This document shows, in pieces, positions 26,448 to 37,872 of a stretch of 64,000 nt of DNA. Source of the stretch: Leucobacter musarum subsp. musarum (GTDB lineage: Bacteria > Actinomycetota > Actinomycetes > Actinomycetales > Microbacteriaceae). How positions within the stretch are numbered: position 1 is the first letter of the stretch; every line of letters begins with the position of its first letter. A program made the translations under genes and the position numbers. The notes under the pieces were generated by a model. That model had not been told where the DNA came from. It did no database searches and worked only from the letters and a program-made list of their open reading frames with translations. The stretch spans positions 62,001-126,000 of the forward strand of contig NZ_JHBW01000110.1 of NCBI RefSeq assembly GCF_001273845.1, in the 5' to 3' direction.

Positions 26448-27404
26448 GTGGCGCAACCCAATGTGGTCCTGTTCGGTGCTGGCACGATGGGGCGCAATCA
26501 CGCGCGCATCATCTCGACGTCGGCGCGTGCCAACCTCGTCGGTATCGTCGACCCGTTCGAAGCGAACGGGCGTGCGGCGACCGATCAGTACGGCGGCGAA
26601 TGGTACGCCACAGCCGAAGACGCCCTGAAGCACGCTGACGCGGTCGTCGTCGCGGCGTCGACGGAATACCACTACGACATCGCGCGCGAGATCCTCGATG
26701 CGGGGCTTCCGGTGCTCATCGAAAAGCCGATTTGCCCCTCACTGGAGCAGACCGAAGAGATTCTGGCGACGGCCGAGCAGCGCGGCGTGCCGGTGCAGTG
26801 CGGCTTCCTCGAGCGCTTCAACGCCGGTGTCATCGCCGCGCAGTCGCTGATCGAGTCGGAGCCGGTGTATGTGCGGGCCGAGCGCCACTCACCGTACTGG
26901 TCGCGCATCAAAACCGGTGTGGCATGGGACGTGCTCGTGCACGACGCCGACCTCATCTCACGCATGTTCGGCTCGCAGACGCCCGAGCGCGTCAACGCCG
27001 AACTCGGCTACTTCCACCCCGAGTCGCTTGAGGGCGCGGAAGACGTGATCGACCTCACCCTGCGGTTCCCCGGCAACGGCATTGCCTCGGCCTCGGCCAG
27101 CCGCATCGGTCAGCGCAAGGTGCGCCGCCTCACGATCCAGTCCCTCGGCTCCATGGTCGAGGTCGACCTGCTGCTGCGCGGCGTGACGAAGTATCGCCAC
27201 GCGAACATCGAGGGCACCGACGGTCGCGCCGGGTTCAAGCAGATGACCGAGATGGAGGTCCCCGAGGTCTCCGGGCTTGAGCCGCTCGCCGCGCAGTTCG
27301 ATCACTTCGTCGATCTCGTCGAGGGCAAGATCGACGCCGACGAAGAGCGCCGCAGCATTCTTCCCGCCCACCGCATCATCGCCTCGGCGCTGCAGCAGGG
27401 CTGA
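26448..27404 (+). CDS. Gfo/Idh/MocA family NAD(P)-dependent sugar oxidoreductase (WbpB/GnnA-like)
   Basis: 318 residues from GTG 26448 with TTGGAGGATG upstream. The Rossmann motif is VVLFGAGTMGRNHARI; the catalytic-region EKPI is in VLIEKPICPS; the His-containing block is WDVLVHDADLI. CGFLERFNAGVI resembles the GHxERFNP block of WbpB/GnnA-type UDP-sugar 3-dehydrogenases. Such an enzyme would oxidise C3 of UDP-GlcNAc or its uronate for the DegT aminotransferase at 10725. It ends in a hairpin shared with the convergent gene. The substrate is inferred from family branch and locus content. Confidence 0.87.
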   Translation: MAQPNVVLFGAGTMGRNHARIISTSARANLVGIVDPFEANGRAATDQYGGEWYATAEDALKHADAVVVAASTEYHYDIAREILDAGLPVLIEKPICPSLEQTEEILATAEQRGVPVQCGFLERFNAGVIAAQSLIESEPVYVRAERHSPYWSRIKTGVAWDVLVHDADLISRMFGSQTPERVNAELGYFHPESLEGAEDVIDLTLRFPGNGIASASASRIGQRKVRRLTIQSLGSMVEVDLLLRGVTKYRHANIEGTDGRAGFKQMTEMEVPEVSGLEPLAAQFDHFVDLVEGKIDADEERRSILPAHRIIASALQQG

Positions 27405-27417
27405 GACCTCTCGCCCG

Positions 27418-27441
27418 GGTCGGGGATGCGAATCCCTGACC
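27418..27441. terminator. Bidirectional terminator-like hairpin
   Basis: Ten-base arms (27418-27427 and 27432-27441, one G-T pair) around a GCGA loop lie between the convergent oxidoreductase gene and META-domain gene. No long T-run follows on either strand, so termination is likely but not certain. Confidence 0.6.
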
Positions 27442-27455
27442 CGATCGATCGGGCG

Positions 27456-28274
27456 CTACGACACCCGCTCGAGCGTCACCGCGGTGTCGGCGTCGCGCTC
27501 AGCGTCTCCGGTCGAACGGACGAGCGCGACGCGATCCGCATCGATGAAGGCCAGGTGCGTGGCTTCGGAGAATAGCCGCATGTAATCGCGTTCAGCATTC
27601 CCGGCGCAGCCGACCTGCGTATAGCCCTGCACCCCCGCGTTGAAACGTCCGGGCAACAGATTGGCTGCCGATGCGGGCTCGCCGTATTCGAGGGCCGGAA
27701 CCAGCGTCCAACTGCCGGGAGCGCCATTGCACCCGTCAGTCGCGACGAGCTCGGTGTCGGTCGTGAAATCGATCTGAGGCCCGGCGACGGCGTCGATCGG
27801 CTGCCACGACCCGACGAGCGAGACGCTGTCGGAGCGTGTGTGATCCAGCGTCATCGCGTCGCCCGTCTCGGTGGTGAGCGTGAGGCGGCCGCCCGCGATC
27901 TCGGCCGATGCGGCCTCGGCGACCGTCATCGGGATGTCGACGTTATCGCACCACATGAGGGTCATCGCTTTCGAACCGTGAATCTCGAGCTCACCTGCAT
28001 CGTCGATCGCCCAGGTGCCATCGAGCCCGTTGCAGCCGTCTGACGCGAACCACAAGCCGTACTGCGTGAACTCGACGAACGCATCCTGATTCGCCGGCTC
28101 CGGAGCCTGCCAACGGCCCACGAGTGTGGCGGCTGTCGCCGGCTCGTTCGCGGATGCTTCGTGACGGGAATCGGTGGCCGAGGCTGGGCTGAACGCAACG
28201 GCCGCACCCACGCCGCCGAAGGCAATGACACCTGCGAAGAGCATTCCGAGCGCGTGCTTGATCGTCTCTGACAT
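27456..28274 (-). CDS. Secreted protein with two META/HslJ-like repeats
   Basis: 272 residues. An N-terminal hydrophobic segment (about 10-31, ending ASA) looks like a signal peptide or signal anchor. Two repeats follow, each with the META-domain core: WFASDGCNGLDGTW near 75-88 and VATDGCNGAPGSW near 183. META/HslJ domains occur in secreted or envelope proteins, often linked to stress or antibiotic resistance, without a known catalytic activity. GAGGGAGC precedes the ATG. Neighbouring leftward genes are 31 bp upstream, so it may be the last gene of that unit. Confidence 0.75.
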   Translation of the reverse strand: MSETIKHALGMLFAGVIAFGGVGAAVAFSPASATDSRHEASANEPATAATLVGRWQAPEPANQDAFVEFTQYGLWFASDGCNGLDGTWAIDDAGELEIHGSKAMTLMWCDNVDIPMTVAEAASAEIAGGRLTLTTETGDAMTLDHTRSDSVSLVGSWQPIDAVAGPQIDFTTDTELVATDGCNGAPGSWTLVPALEYGEPASAANLLPGRFNAGVQGYTQVGCAGNAERDYMRLFSEATHLAFIDADRVALVRSTGDAERDADTAVTLERVS

Positions 28275-28305
28275 GGTTGCTCCCTCGTGCGAAGACGCTT
28301 CGATT

Positions 28306-28752
28306 CTATGGGTGCGTCGAATCGATCAGGTGCGCAGAATTGATCAGTGGAATCGCGGCTCGGGGTCGATAGATGCGGTGCCGGCCGACGATCACGCCGC
28401 GGATTGACACCCTGAGGTGCGTACACCACACGATCGCCTGGCACAGCGCAAATAACAAGAAGACCGGAGTGAAGGAAGCGCGGTCGAACATCGTATTGAT
28501 TGCCACGAAGCACACGCCCGAGAACGTCAGCATCGTGACCGTCAGCATCCAGTTTGCGGCCCACCGAGTGTTCTCGCGGACGCGTGCATCGACCTCATTG
28601 CGGAATCTGACAGCGAATACGGAGAGCACAATCGGGGCAATGATCGCCCCGAGTACGGGCACGAACCACAGTAACCCCAGCGCCCACGGCCTCGCGCTGG
28701 CGCGGGAAGTAACGGAATACGGTTCAGCGCTCGCGCCCGTCGGGTCGCTCAT
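28306..28752 (-). CDS. Small polytopic membrane protein, DUF4870-like
   Basis: 148 residues with three or four hydrophobic helices (about 23-48, 68-90, 94-110) and the pattern RENTRWAANWML between the first helices, which recalls DUF4870/Tic20-like proteins. Its ATG overlaps the stop of the preceding coiled-coil gene (ATGA), so it is translated as part of the LicD-methyltransferase operon. No function can be assigned. Confidence 0.65.
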   Translation of the reverse strand: MSDPTGASAEPYSVTSRASARPWALGLLWFVPVLGAIIAPIVLSVFAVRFRNEVDARVRENTRWAANWMLTVTMLTFSGVCFVAINTMFDRASFTPVFLLFALCQAIVWCTHLRVSIRGVIVGRHRIYRPRAAIPLINSAHLIDSTHP

Positions 28753-28960
28753 GACTTCGGGGTGAACGATTGCTCCGCAAGATCGATGAGTTCGGCGACG
28801 CGCAGACTGTCGCGACGCAACTCATCGAGCTCGGCTTCGAGACGCGTGATGCGCTCGCGTTCCACCTGCAGCTCGGCCTGGAGGTGTGCGACGCGCTCAA
28901 GCGTGGGGTTGAGCGCTCGTCGCGCGCGGCTGGCAGCCCGACGGACGATGTTGCGTTCGG

Positions 28961-28964
<4 letters not shown>
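28749..28964 (-). CDS. Small coiled-coil protein of 71 residues
   Basis: A short gene overlapping both neighbours by 4 bp (ATGA at each end), which is good evidence that it is real. Residues about 22-60 form a heptad-like coiled coil (VAHLQAELQVERERITRLEA). The N-terminus is basic (RRAASRARRAL). Nothing in it suggests catalysis. It may oligomerise or tether the fused LicD-methyltransferase enzyme encoded just upstream to the membrane protein encoded downstream. Confidence 0.7.
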
Positions 28965-31856
<2,892 letters not shown>

Positions 31857-31870
31857 CCGCGAACCACTGA

Positions 31871-31912
31871 CGCACGAGTGCCCCGCTGTTCACCCAGCGG
31901 GGCACTCGTGCG
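31871..31912 (+). terminator. Rho-independent terminator after glf
   Basis: Perfect 18-bp arms (31871-31888 and 31895-31912) around a six-base loop, 14 bp after the glf stop. A short T-rich stretch TCTTTT follows at 31921. Confidence 0.9.
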
Positions 31913-31971
31913 TGTGGGGGTCTTTTCGTCTCTCTCACCTACCGCGTACTCAGGAATCACTCAGATTCGAC

Positions 31972-31977
31972 TATGCT
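31972..31977 (+). promoter_or_regulatory. -10 hexamer TATGCT of the metalloprotease gene
   Basis: Implies a leader of about 37 bases with GGGGAA before ATG 32021. Confidence 0.5.
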
Positions 31978-32020
31978 GACCCTCGGAGTTTGGGGATTGG
32001 CTCTGAGCTTCGGGGAACGA

Positions 32021-34564
32021 ATGGGAATGAACGTGAAGTCGATCTGGAGACCACTCGGTGGCGTCGCTTTGGCCGCGCTCCTGGTATTGACCGCGGTGCC
32101 CGCGCAGGCTCTGGACGCGGTGAACGATGTGACCGGTGCGGAGAGCGCTAGCGCTGATGCACACGGTGACGTGGCGCAGCCGGCAGATGCCGATGCGGTT
32201 GATGCGGCTGCCGACGCCACCGCTGAAAGCGATGGGGCTGCCGGTGGCGTGGACGCTGACGCCGGGGCCACTGCCGATGACGCTGCAGGCGAGACCGCCT
32301 CAGACGTGGAAGACGCCGATGGTGTCAGCGCGAGTGCGGATGGGCACGCACACGATCACGATGCTGCGGCGACGGATGACTCACTGCGCACCGTCGAGCC
32401 GGTCGAAGAAGCTGCGCCGCTTCCGGAACCAGGGGACGTCACGGAGGTGCCTGATACGGTCGTGCTCAACGGCCGCGTCATCCTGCTTCCCGATGAGCCG
32501 AGCGTGTCGGAACCCGGTGCGTCTGTTGGTGGAGGGGTGTTGATCGGTACCGATGATGGCACCTTCGTGCCGGTCGACGCGGATTCGTTCGGCAGCGCGC
32601 TGCAGCCCGATGCGCAGTTCGCGGGAGTGGCGACTCTCAACGCGACGGCGCGAGATGCGGTCGCAGCGAGCCTTGCGGCCTCCGAAACGGGCTCGCTCAG
32701 CGCGGACGATGTGCTCGAGGCGGTCAGTGCATCGGTTGGTGAATCTGAGGAAGCGTTGCCCGTCACCGGTGAAACTGCGGCGCCCGAAGCCGAACCGTTC
32801 GCAGAGTCGGGCGATGCAGCAGGGGCTCCGCTTGGCGGTGCACCGGCAGCGCGCGCGCACACGGTTGACGCGGTCTACTTCACGGGAAGCACGTCGAGTT
32901 ACGGCAACCGAGCCTTCACCGAGTCGCAACTGAAGAGTCTCGTCACGCAGTCGGGGAGCTATTGGAAGACACAATCCGATGGTTCGGTGCCGAGCATCAC
33001 GACCAGTCGCTTCAAGAAGCTCACTGCAACAGCATCATCGTGCACGCCTTCGTCGCTCTGGACCCAGGCAGCGAAGGCCTACGGAACAAATGCAAACAGC
33101 TACACGAATGGGCGGCACCTCGTCGTGTTCGTGGACTCGCGGTACGGCTGCAGCATGGCGGGCCTCGCGGGCATCGGAACGAGCATTCACACCGGCGGAA
33201 CGGTCTGGGTTGATCTGGGATCCTACGGCGGTCGGGGCACCGCGGCGAACCAGGACACGGTCAATAAGTCGTTGACGACCCTCGCACACGAGCTCGGCCA
33301 CAATATGAGCCTCGGTCATGCGCAAGCGCGAGTCTGCTCGGGCACGACCACGGATCAGCGCGTCGGCTGGTATGCCGACTCGCAAAACCCCAATACGCTC
33401 CGCGTACTGAAGCCATCGGGCAGCCCATGCCAAGACGTCGAATACGGCGATACCTGGAGCCTGATGGGCTCGGGCGGGTCGGCGAACTCAAAGCCCCCGG
33501 CCTTGGGTGTCGCGCATCGCACCGCGCTCGGCGTGAATCCCTCGGGATCCGTGCGCACGGTTGTCGTGAAGGGAGGACGCTCGCAGACGTTCACCCTGAA
33601 CGCGCTGGGGAGCGCGAACGGGCTTCGCGGACTGAAGATCACGAACAACTTCGGCGAAGTCTTCTATGTGGAGTATCGAGGAAGCACCGGCCAGGATTCG
33701 CAGTTGATGGGCGGCCGCTCGTCGTTCGCCTCGCCGTACGGCGGTTCCATCGTCTCGACCGGTGTGCAGGTGTCGAAGAGCTATCCGACGGCTCAGGCTC
33801 GGTGGTCGGACGGGGTATACCGGCCGTATGCGGCGAAGCGCAGTACATCGCTGACCGCGAATCAGGCCGGGAAGAAGGCGCTCGACTTCAAGGCTGGAAC
33901 GGTGTCGCTGCCCATCGACAGCAACGCGCGTGTGCGCGTGACTCAACTCACTTCGACCACAGCGAAGGTCACCGTCGAATTCTCGCCGTTCATCGATATC
34001 CCCTACAACCACAAGTTCGGGACCGAGATCAACTGGATGAGTTCGTCGGGCCTGTCGACCGGCATCAATGCCGGATCTGGTCTGCGCAAGTACGACGCGA
34101 AGTCGAACGTGACGCGTGAAGCGATGGCCGCGTTCCTCTATCGCCTCAACACCCCGAAGGGTGCGACGGCGCCGAAGGGGTACAAGATTCCGAAGAAGTC
34201 GCCGTTCATCGACGTGCCGACGAACCATAAGTTCTACAAAGAGATCGCGTGGATGTACACGTCGAAGCTGTCCACGGGCATCTCGACGCCCAGCGGTCGC
34301 GCCTACGCCCCCAAATCGGGTGTGACGCGTGAAGCGATGGCGGCGTTCCTCTACCGCATGGACAAGTCGACCTACAAGGGCGCCTCGACGTCGCAATTCT
34401 CGGATGTGCGTCGCGGTGACAAGTTCTACAAGGAGATCTCCTGGATGTACCAGTCCGGGCTCTCCACCGGTGTGAAGCAGCCGTCGGGCAAGCCGCAGTA
34501 CCAGCCGAAGAACAACGTATCCCGTGAGGCCATGGCGGCGTTCATCTACCGCTACAAGCACTAA
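32021..34564 (+). CDS. Secreted zinc metalloprotease (M11/reprolysin-like) with three C-terminal SLH-like repeats
   Basis: 847 residues from ATG 32021 (ATG 32027 is nearly as good; GGGGAA precedes both). The order is: Sec signal peptide ending AVPAQA; an acidic Ala/Asp-rich stretch with a His-containing HAHDHD; a propeptide-like region; a metzincin domain with HELGHNMSLGH near 424-434 and a Met-turn SLMGSGG; then three repeats of about 60 residues (near 655, 725, 790) each ending NVTREAMAAFLYR or similar. The repeats resemble SLH domains that bind wall polysaccharide. Ser replaces the usual Gly in the metzincin HExxHxxGxxH. It probably acts anchored to the wall glycan made by this locus. Confidence 0.88.
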   Translation: MGMNVKSIWRPLGGVALAALLVLTAVPAQALDAVNDVTGAESASADAHGDVAQPADADAVDAAADATAESDGAAGGVDADAGATADDAAGETASDVEDADGVSASADGHAHDHDAAATDDSLRTVEPVEEAAPLPEPGDVTEVPDTVVLNGRVILLPDEPSVSEPGASVGGGVLIGTDDGTFVPVDADSFGSALQPDAQFAGVATLNATARDAVAASLAASETGSLSADDVLEAVSASVGESEEALPVTGETAAPEAEPFAESGDAAGAPLGGAPAARAHTVDAVYFTGSTSSYGNRAFTESQLKSLVTQSGSYWKTQSDGSVPSITTSRFKKLTATASSCTPSSLWTQAAKAYGTNANSYTNGRHLVVFVDSRYGCSMAGLAGIGTSIHTGGTVWVDLGSYGGRGTAANQDTVNKSLTTLAHELGHNMSLGHAQARVCSGTTTDQRVGWYADSQNPNTLRVLKPSGSPCQDVEYGDTWSLMGSGGSANSKPPALGVAHRTALGVNPSGSVRTVVVKGGRSQTFTLNALGSANGLRGLKITNNFGEVFYVEYRGSTGQDSQLMGGRSSFASPYGGSIVSTGVQVSKSYPTAQARWSDGVYRPYAAKRSTSLTANQAGKKALDFKAGTVSLPIDSNARVRVTQLTSTTAKVTVEFSPFIDIPYNHKFGTEINWMSSSGLSTGINAGSGLRKYDAKSNVTREAMAAFLYRLNTPKGATAPKGYKIPKKSPFIDVPTNHKFYKEIAWMYTSKLSTGISTPSGRAYAPKSGVTREAMAAFLYRMDKSTYKGASTSQFSDVRRGDKFYKEISWMYQSGLSTGVKQPSGKPQYQPKNNVSREAMAAFIYRYKH

Positions 34565-34571
34565 GCGAACG

Positions 34572-34613
34572 GCAACGGCCCCGAATCTCCTGAAGGAGGT
34601 TCGGGGCCGTTGC
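34572..34613. terminator. Strong bidirectional terminator hairpin
   Basis: Nineteen-base arms (34572-34590 and 34595-34613) with one G-T pair and a TGAA tetraloop lie between the convergent metalloprotease and galactofuranosyltransferase genes. Confidence 0.9.
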
Positions 34614-34639
34614 GTTTCCTACGAGGCGCCTGGCCGGGC

Positions 34640-36544
34640 TCAGCGGCCTTCGAACGTACGCTTCCACTCGTCGACCGAGGTGATCTTCGGAAGAGCGGCG
34701 CGGTATTCCGCTGCTAGCCGATCCCAGTTCTTCTCGATCTCGCGGGTGAGCGCGCGCGACTCCTTGAGGAGACGGCGGAACTTCGCGCGGTCGTGCCGGT
34801 ACCACATCTTGCCGCTGCCGTCGGCGGCGCCGACGATCACGCTGGAGTGGTACGGGATGCGCCACCACAGTGCGTCGGCCTTCGCGTACTCGAGTTCCGG
34901 GGTCCGCGCGTCGGCTTCGTTGACCGTGCGACGCCAATGCTTCGGCAGCATGCGTGCGGTGAAGGCCGCGAGGCGCACTCCGGTCGGGTAGTCATTCGGC
35001 TTCTCGAGGAGCGGCAATGCGCGCCCGCCGCGGGCGTGAGGCGTTTCGGGGTCGCCAGGTCGGTACACCTTCGTCTCGGGGAACTCTGCGGCCCGGGCGC
35101 GGGCCTCGGGCATCACCCGCGAGAGATCGTCGTGGAGCCCCTCCGGCCCGCGCAGCACCGAACGCATGCCATCGACGGCGAGTTGCGTCGCGTAGTACTG
35201 CATGTTGAGCAGCTTCTTGATGTCTTGGCGGCCGCTGTTCTGCAAGAGCTTGCCGCCGCCCTGCTGGTCGGAGTGCAACAGCCCAGCGATGATGCGGTTG
35301 CGCGTGTGGAAGTAGGCCTGCCAGTCTTGCGAATCGTCTTTGTCGAGCCACGAGATGTGCCACAGTGCGACGCCCGGCAGCGATACCGTGCGGTACCCGG
35401 CGTCGCGCGCGCGAAGCCCGTACTCAGCGTCGTCCCACTTGATGAACACGGGGAGCGAGAGCCCGATCTCCGCGATGATCTTCTTCGGGATCATGCACAT
35501 CCACCAGCCGTTGTAATCGGCGTCGAGTCGCGCGTGCATCCACTTCGTCTGGCGCAGGTTGCGCTTGCGGAAGTCGTGACGGAACTGCTCTTCGAACGAC
35601 GGGCCCCACATGAACGGCCCTGGGCGCACGACCTCCGACCACGCGTGCAGCACGGGCTTGTCGAGCAGGTCGAACATGTGCCCGCCGACGATGACCGGGG
35701 TGCGGCTGAACCGGCCGAACTGGAGGGCGCGAAGGGCGCTCTCGGTCTCGAACTCGACGTCGTCGTCGAGCAGCAGGAGGAAGTCGGTGTCTTCGCGCTC
35801 CAGCGTCTCGGCCATCGATCGAGCGAAGCCGCCCGAGCCGCCGAGGTTGCCCTGCTCAATGACCTGCAGCTTTTCGCCCAGCGCAGCCGCGACGTCGTCG
35901 TACCCCTGCTCGTCGCGCACCTTCTGTGTGCCCTGATCGACGAGGAAGATGCGGTCGATGCCCTCGAGCAACTCCGGGTTCTCGGAGATGTTGCGCAGGG
36001 TACCGACGCAGTAGTCGGGCTTGTTGTAGGTCGTCATGCCGAGGCTCAGCTTGCCGGTCTCCACGGCTTCGGCCTCGGTCGACCAGCGGCCGCCGTCGAG
36101 TACCAGATCTTCCATGCTGGCGATGAGGTCGAACCAGTACCAGCCGCCGTCGCTGAATGAGCGCAGCGGCAGGTCGAACGTCGAGGTGGCCTCGCCGGTC
36201 ACGCTGCGGGAGTCGACGCGCTGCTGCACCCCAGACGCGTTCGAGCGGTAGACGATGATGGTGCCGGGGCCAGTGGTGCGCAGTTCGAGCTGCACCTGGT
36301 CGACGACCGTCCACCGCTGCCAGTACGACGCCGGGAACGCGTTGAAGTAGCTGGCGAACGAGACGCGATTGCCCGACCGCACCCGAGTGCTGTCGCGCGA
36401 GAGCACGTTGTCGATGTGCGCGTTCTCGCTGAGGCGCACCGGCTTGCTGCGCACGGTCGTCCACGTCTCGGCGTCGGCATAGAGCGGCAGGACGTCTGGG
36501 TCCTTGGCAACGGGGAACACAACGTTCTGCAGAATGGTCGGCAT
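34640..36544 (-). CDS. glfT2: Galactofuranosyltransferase, GlfT2-like
   Basis: 634 residues, the length of mycobacterial GlfT2, which polymerises UDP-galactofuranose into galactan on the cytosolic face. Domains are an N-terminal beta-sandwich (1-160), a GT-A core with LLLLDDDVEFE near 256-258, WDDAEY near 371 and LWHISW near 396, and a helical C-terminus. These positions correspond closely to the catalytic Asp and His residues known from the mycobacterial enzyme. glf lies upstream across the metalloprotease gene. Only one GlfT is present here; mycobacteria need GlfT1 to prime the chain. A TAGACT hexamer sits about 46 bases before the ATG. Confidence 0.93.
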   Translation of the reverse strand: MPTILQNVVFPVAKDPDVLPLYADAETWTTVRSKPVRLSENAHIDNVLSRDSTRVRSGNRVSFASYFNAFPASYWQRWTVVDQVQLELRTTGPGTIIVYRSNASGVQQRVDSRSVTGEATSTFDLPLRSFSDGGWYWFDLIASMEDLVLDGGRWSTEAEAVETGKLSLGMTTYNKPDYCVGTLRNISENPELLEGIDRIFLVDQGTQKVRDEQGYDDVAAALGEKLQVIEQGNLGGSGGFARSMAETLEREDTDFLLLLDDDVEFETESALRALQFGRFSRTPVIVGGHMFDLLDKPVLHAWSEVVRPGPFMWGPSFEEQFRHDFRKRNLRQTKWMHARLDADYNGWWMCMIPKKIIAEIGLSLPVFIKWDDAEYGLRARDAGYRTVSLPGVALWHISWLDKDDSQDWQAYFHTRNRIIAGLLHSDQQGGGKLLQNSGRQDIKKLLNMQYYATQLAVDGMRSVLRGPEGLHDDLSRVMPEARARAAEFPETKVYRPGDPETPHARGGRALPLLEKPNDYPTGVRLAAFTARMLPKHWRRTVNEADARTPELEYAKADALWWRIPYHSSVIVGAADGSGKMWYRHDRAKFRRLLKESRALTREIEKNWDRLAAEYRAALPKITSVDEWKRTFEGR

Positions 36545-36589
36545 CGGGAACGAGCCTCTCTCGGCGTGCGGCGGTCGGAGTACCGGGTC

Positions 36590-36595
36590 AGTCTA
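36590..36595 (-). promoter_or_regulatory. -10 hexamer TAGACT of glfT2
   Basis: About 45 bases before ATG 36544; a GAGAGAGG stretch lies in the leader. Confidence 0.5.
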
Positions 36596-36672
36596 CCGGC
36601 GCGCACTGGTGTCGATACTGGGGCGCCGCTGGAGTCGAGAGCCGCTGGAGTGAGCTGGGGGCCGTCTCCGAT

Positions 36673-36686
36673 TGCTCGTACGAGCA
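36673..36686. promoter_or_regulatory. Palindromic operator 1, TGCTCGTACGAGCA
   Basis: A perfect palindrome upstream of the ABC/catabolic operon. Its centre is 31 bp, about three helical turns, from that of operator 2, suggesting cooperative binding. The regulator encoded within the operon (SorC/DeoR-like, 40462) is the likely ligand. Confidence 0.7.
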
Positions 36687-36703
36687 CTTCTGGGCACACT
36701 TTC

Positions 36704-36717
36704 TGCTCATGTGAGCA
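36704..36717. promoter_or_regulatory. Palindromic operator 2, TGCTCATGTGAGCA
   Basis: Six-base perfect arms TGCTCA/TGAGCA around TG. A third half-site TGCTCA lies at 36724-36729. Same phase on the helix as operator 1. Confidence 0.7.
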
Positions 36718-36800
36718 AAGCGATGCTCATAAGTTGTAACACGCTCGTAACCGCACCTACGCTTCCCGAGGGACACCAGTTACTGATCAAGGAGGCTCAG

Positions 36801-37790
36801 GTGAAACTTCGGAAAACAGGTCTGCTCGTGGCAGGCTTCGCTGCAGCGGCACTCATGCTGTCGGGCTGCTCGGTTTCGACCACCCCGGGGGGTGGCAGCG
36901 GAGATGAGGCGGGTTCGTCGAGCGACGAGCTCTCGATCGGCTTCAGCCAGGCGACACAGCAGTCGCCGTTCTACGTGGAACTCGGCGAGGGCGTGAAGAA
37001 CGCCGCCGAGAGCAACGGTGCGTCGCTCGAGTACGTCGATGCCAACGGCGACGTGACGAAGCAGAACAACGACATCGAAGACCTCATCACCCGTGGCGTC
37101 GACGTGCTGCTCATCAACCCGGTCGACCCGCAGGGCATTGCGCCGAGCATCGCATCGGCAAAGGCCGCAGGCATTCCCGTGGTCACGGTCGACCGCTCGG
37201 CCGAAGGCGCCGCGGCACATGTGGGCCGCGACAACGTCGCCATGGGTGAGCTTGTGGGCGAAGCCGTGAGCGACGCGCTCGGCGACGCCGGTGGCAAGAT
37301 CATCGAGATCCAGGGCGACGCCGGCGGAACGGTGGCGATGGATCGCTCCGAGGGATTCCACCGCGCCTTCGAGGGCAACGACGCCGTGCAGATCGTGGCC
37401 GGCCCGTATGCCGAGTACATCCGCGCGAATGCGGTCACCGCGATGCAGGATCTGCTGCAGGCGAACCCCGATGTGAAGGTCGTCTACGCGCACAACGATG
37501 ACATGGCGCTCGGTGCGCTTCAGGTGCTTCGCGAGAGCGGTCGAGAAGACGTGCTCGTCGCAGGGGTCGACGGCCTCATGGAAGCGGTCAAGGCGATCGC
37601 CGATGGCAAGCAGTACGTTGCGACCTCGCTGAACGACCCGATCGCGCTCGGGCGCACGGCCGCCGAAACCGCGCTCTCGGCCGCCGCCGGCGACGACGTC
37701 GAGGCCGAGATCGACGCGGGCACCGAGCTCGTGACCGCGAAGAACGCTGCCGACTACGTCGGCGACACCCTGTTCGCCGAGTCCAAGTAG
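36801..37790 (+). CDS. Sugar ABC transporter substrate-binding lipoprotein (RbsB family)
   Basis: 329 residues from GTG 36801 with AAGGAGG upstream. The N-terminus KLRKTGLLVAGFAAAALMLSGC is a lipoprotein signal with lipobox LSGC. The mature part is a type I periplasmic-binding fold: IGFSQATQQSPFYVELGEG, INPVDPQGIAPSIASAKAAG, VTVDRSAEG and AHNDDMALGALQVL are typical of ribose/galactose-class binding proteins. It captures the substrate for the RbsA/RbsC-type ATPase and permease encoded at 41406 and 42932. A hairpin after its stop may raise its expression relative to the downstream genes. Confidence 0.95.
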   Translation: MKLRKTGLLVAGFAAAALMLSGCSVSTTPGGGSGDEAGSSSDELSIGFSQATQQSPFYVELGEGVKNAAESNGASLEYVDANGDVTKQNNDIEDLITRGVDVLLINPVDPQGIAPSIASAKAAGIPVVTVDRSAEGAAAHVGRDNVAMGELVGEAVSDALGDAGGKIIEIQGDAGGTVAMDRSEGFHRAFEGNDAVQIVAGPYAEYIRANAVTAMQDLLQANPDVKVVYAHNDDMALGALQVLRESGREDVLVAGVDGLMEAVKAIADGKQYVATSLNDPIALGRTAAETALSAAAGDDVEAEIDAGTELVTAKNAADYVGDTLFAESK

Positions 37791-37801
37791 GCCCCGGCGA
37801 C

Positions 37802-37835
37802 GCAGCGATCGGGGCGGGCAGGCCCCGATCGCTGC
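37802..37835 (+). terminator. Intercistronic hairpin after binding-protein gene
   Basis: Perfect 14-bp arms (37802-37815, 37822-37835) with a six-base loop and no T-run. Either a partial terminator or a 3'-end stabiliser for the binding-protein message. Confidence 0.75.
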
Positions 37836-37872
37836 ACCGCACAGATTTGCTGCCCCTGGAGGAGAAGAGAAC

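Noticed and set aside
36733-36775. Possible riboswitch or attenuator in the leader of the ABC operon
   Set aside because: Apart from the palindromic operators no conserved RNA structure or terminator could be seen.
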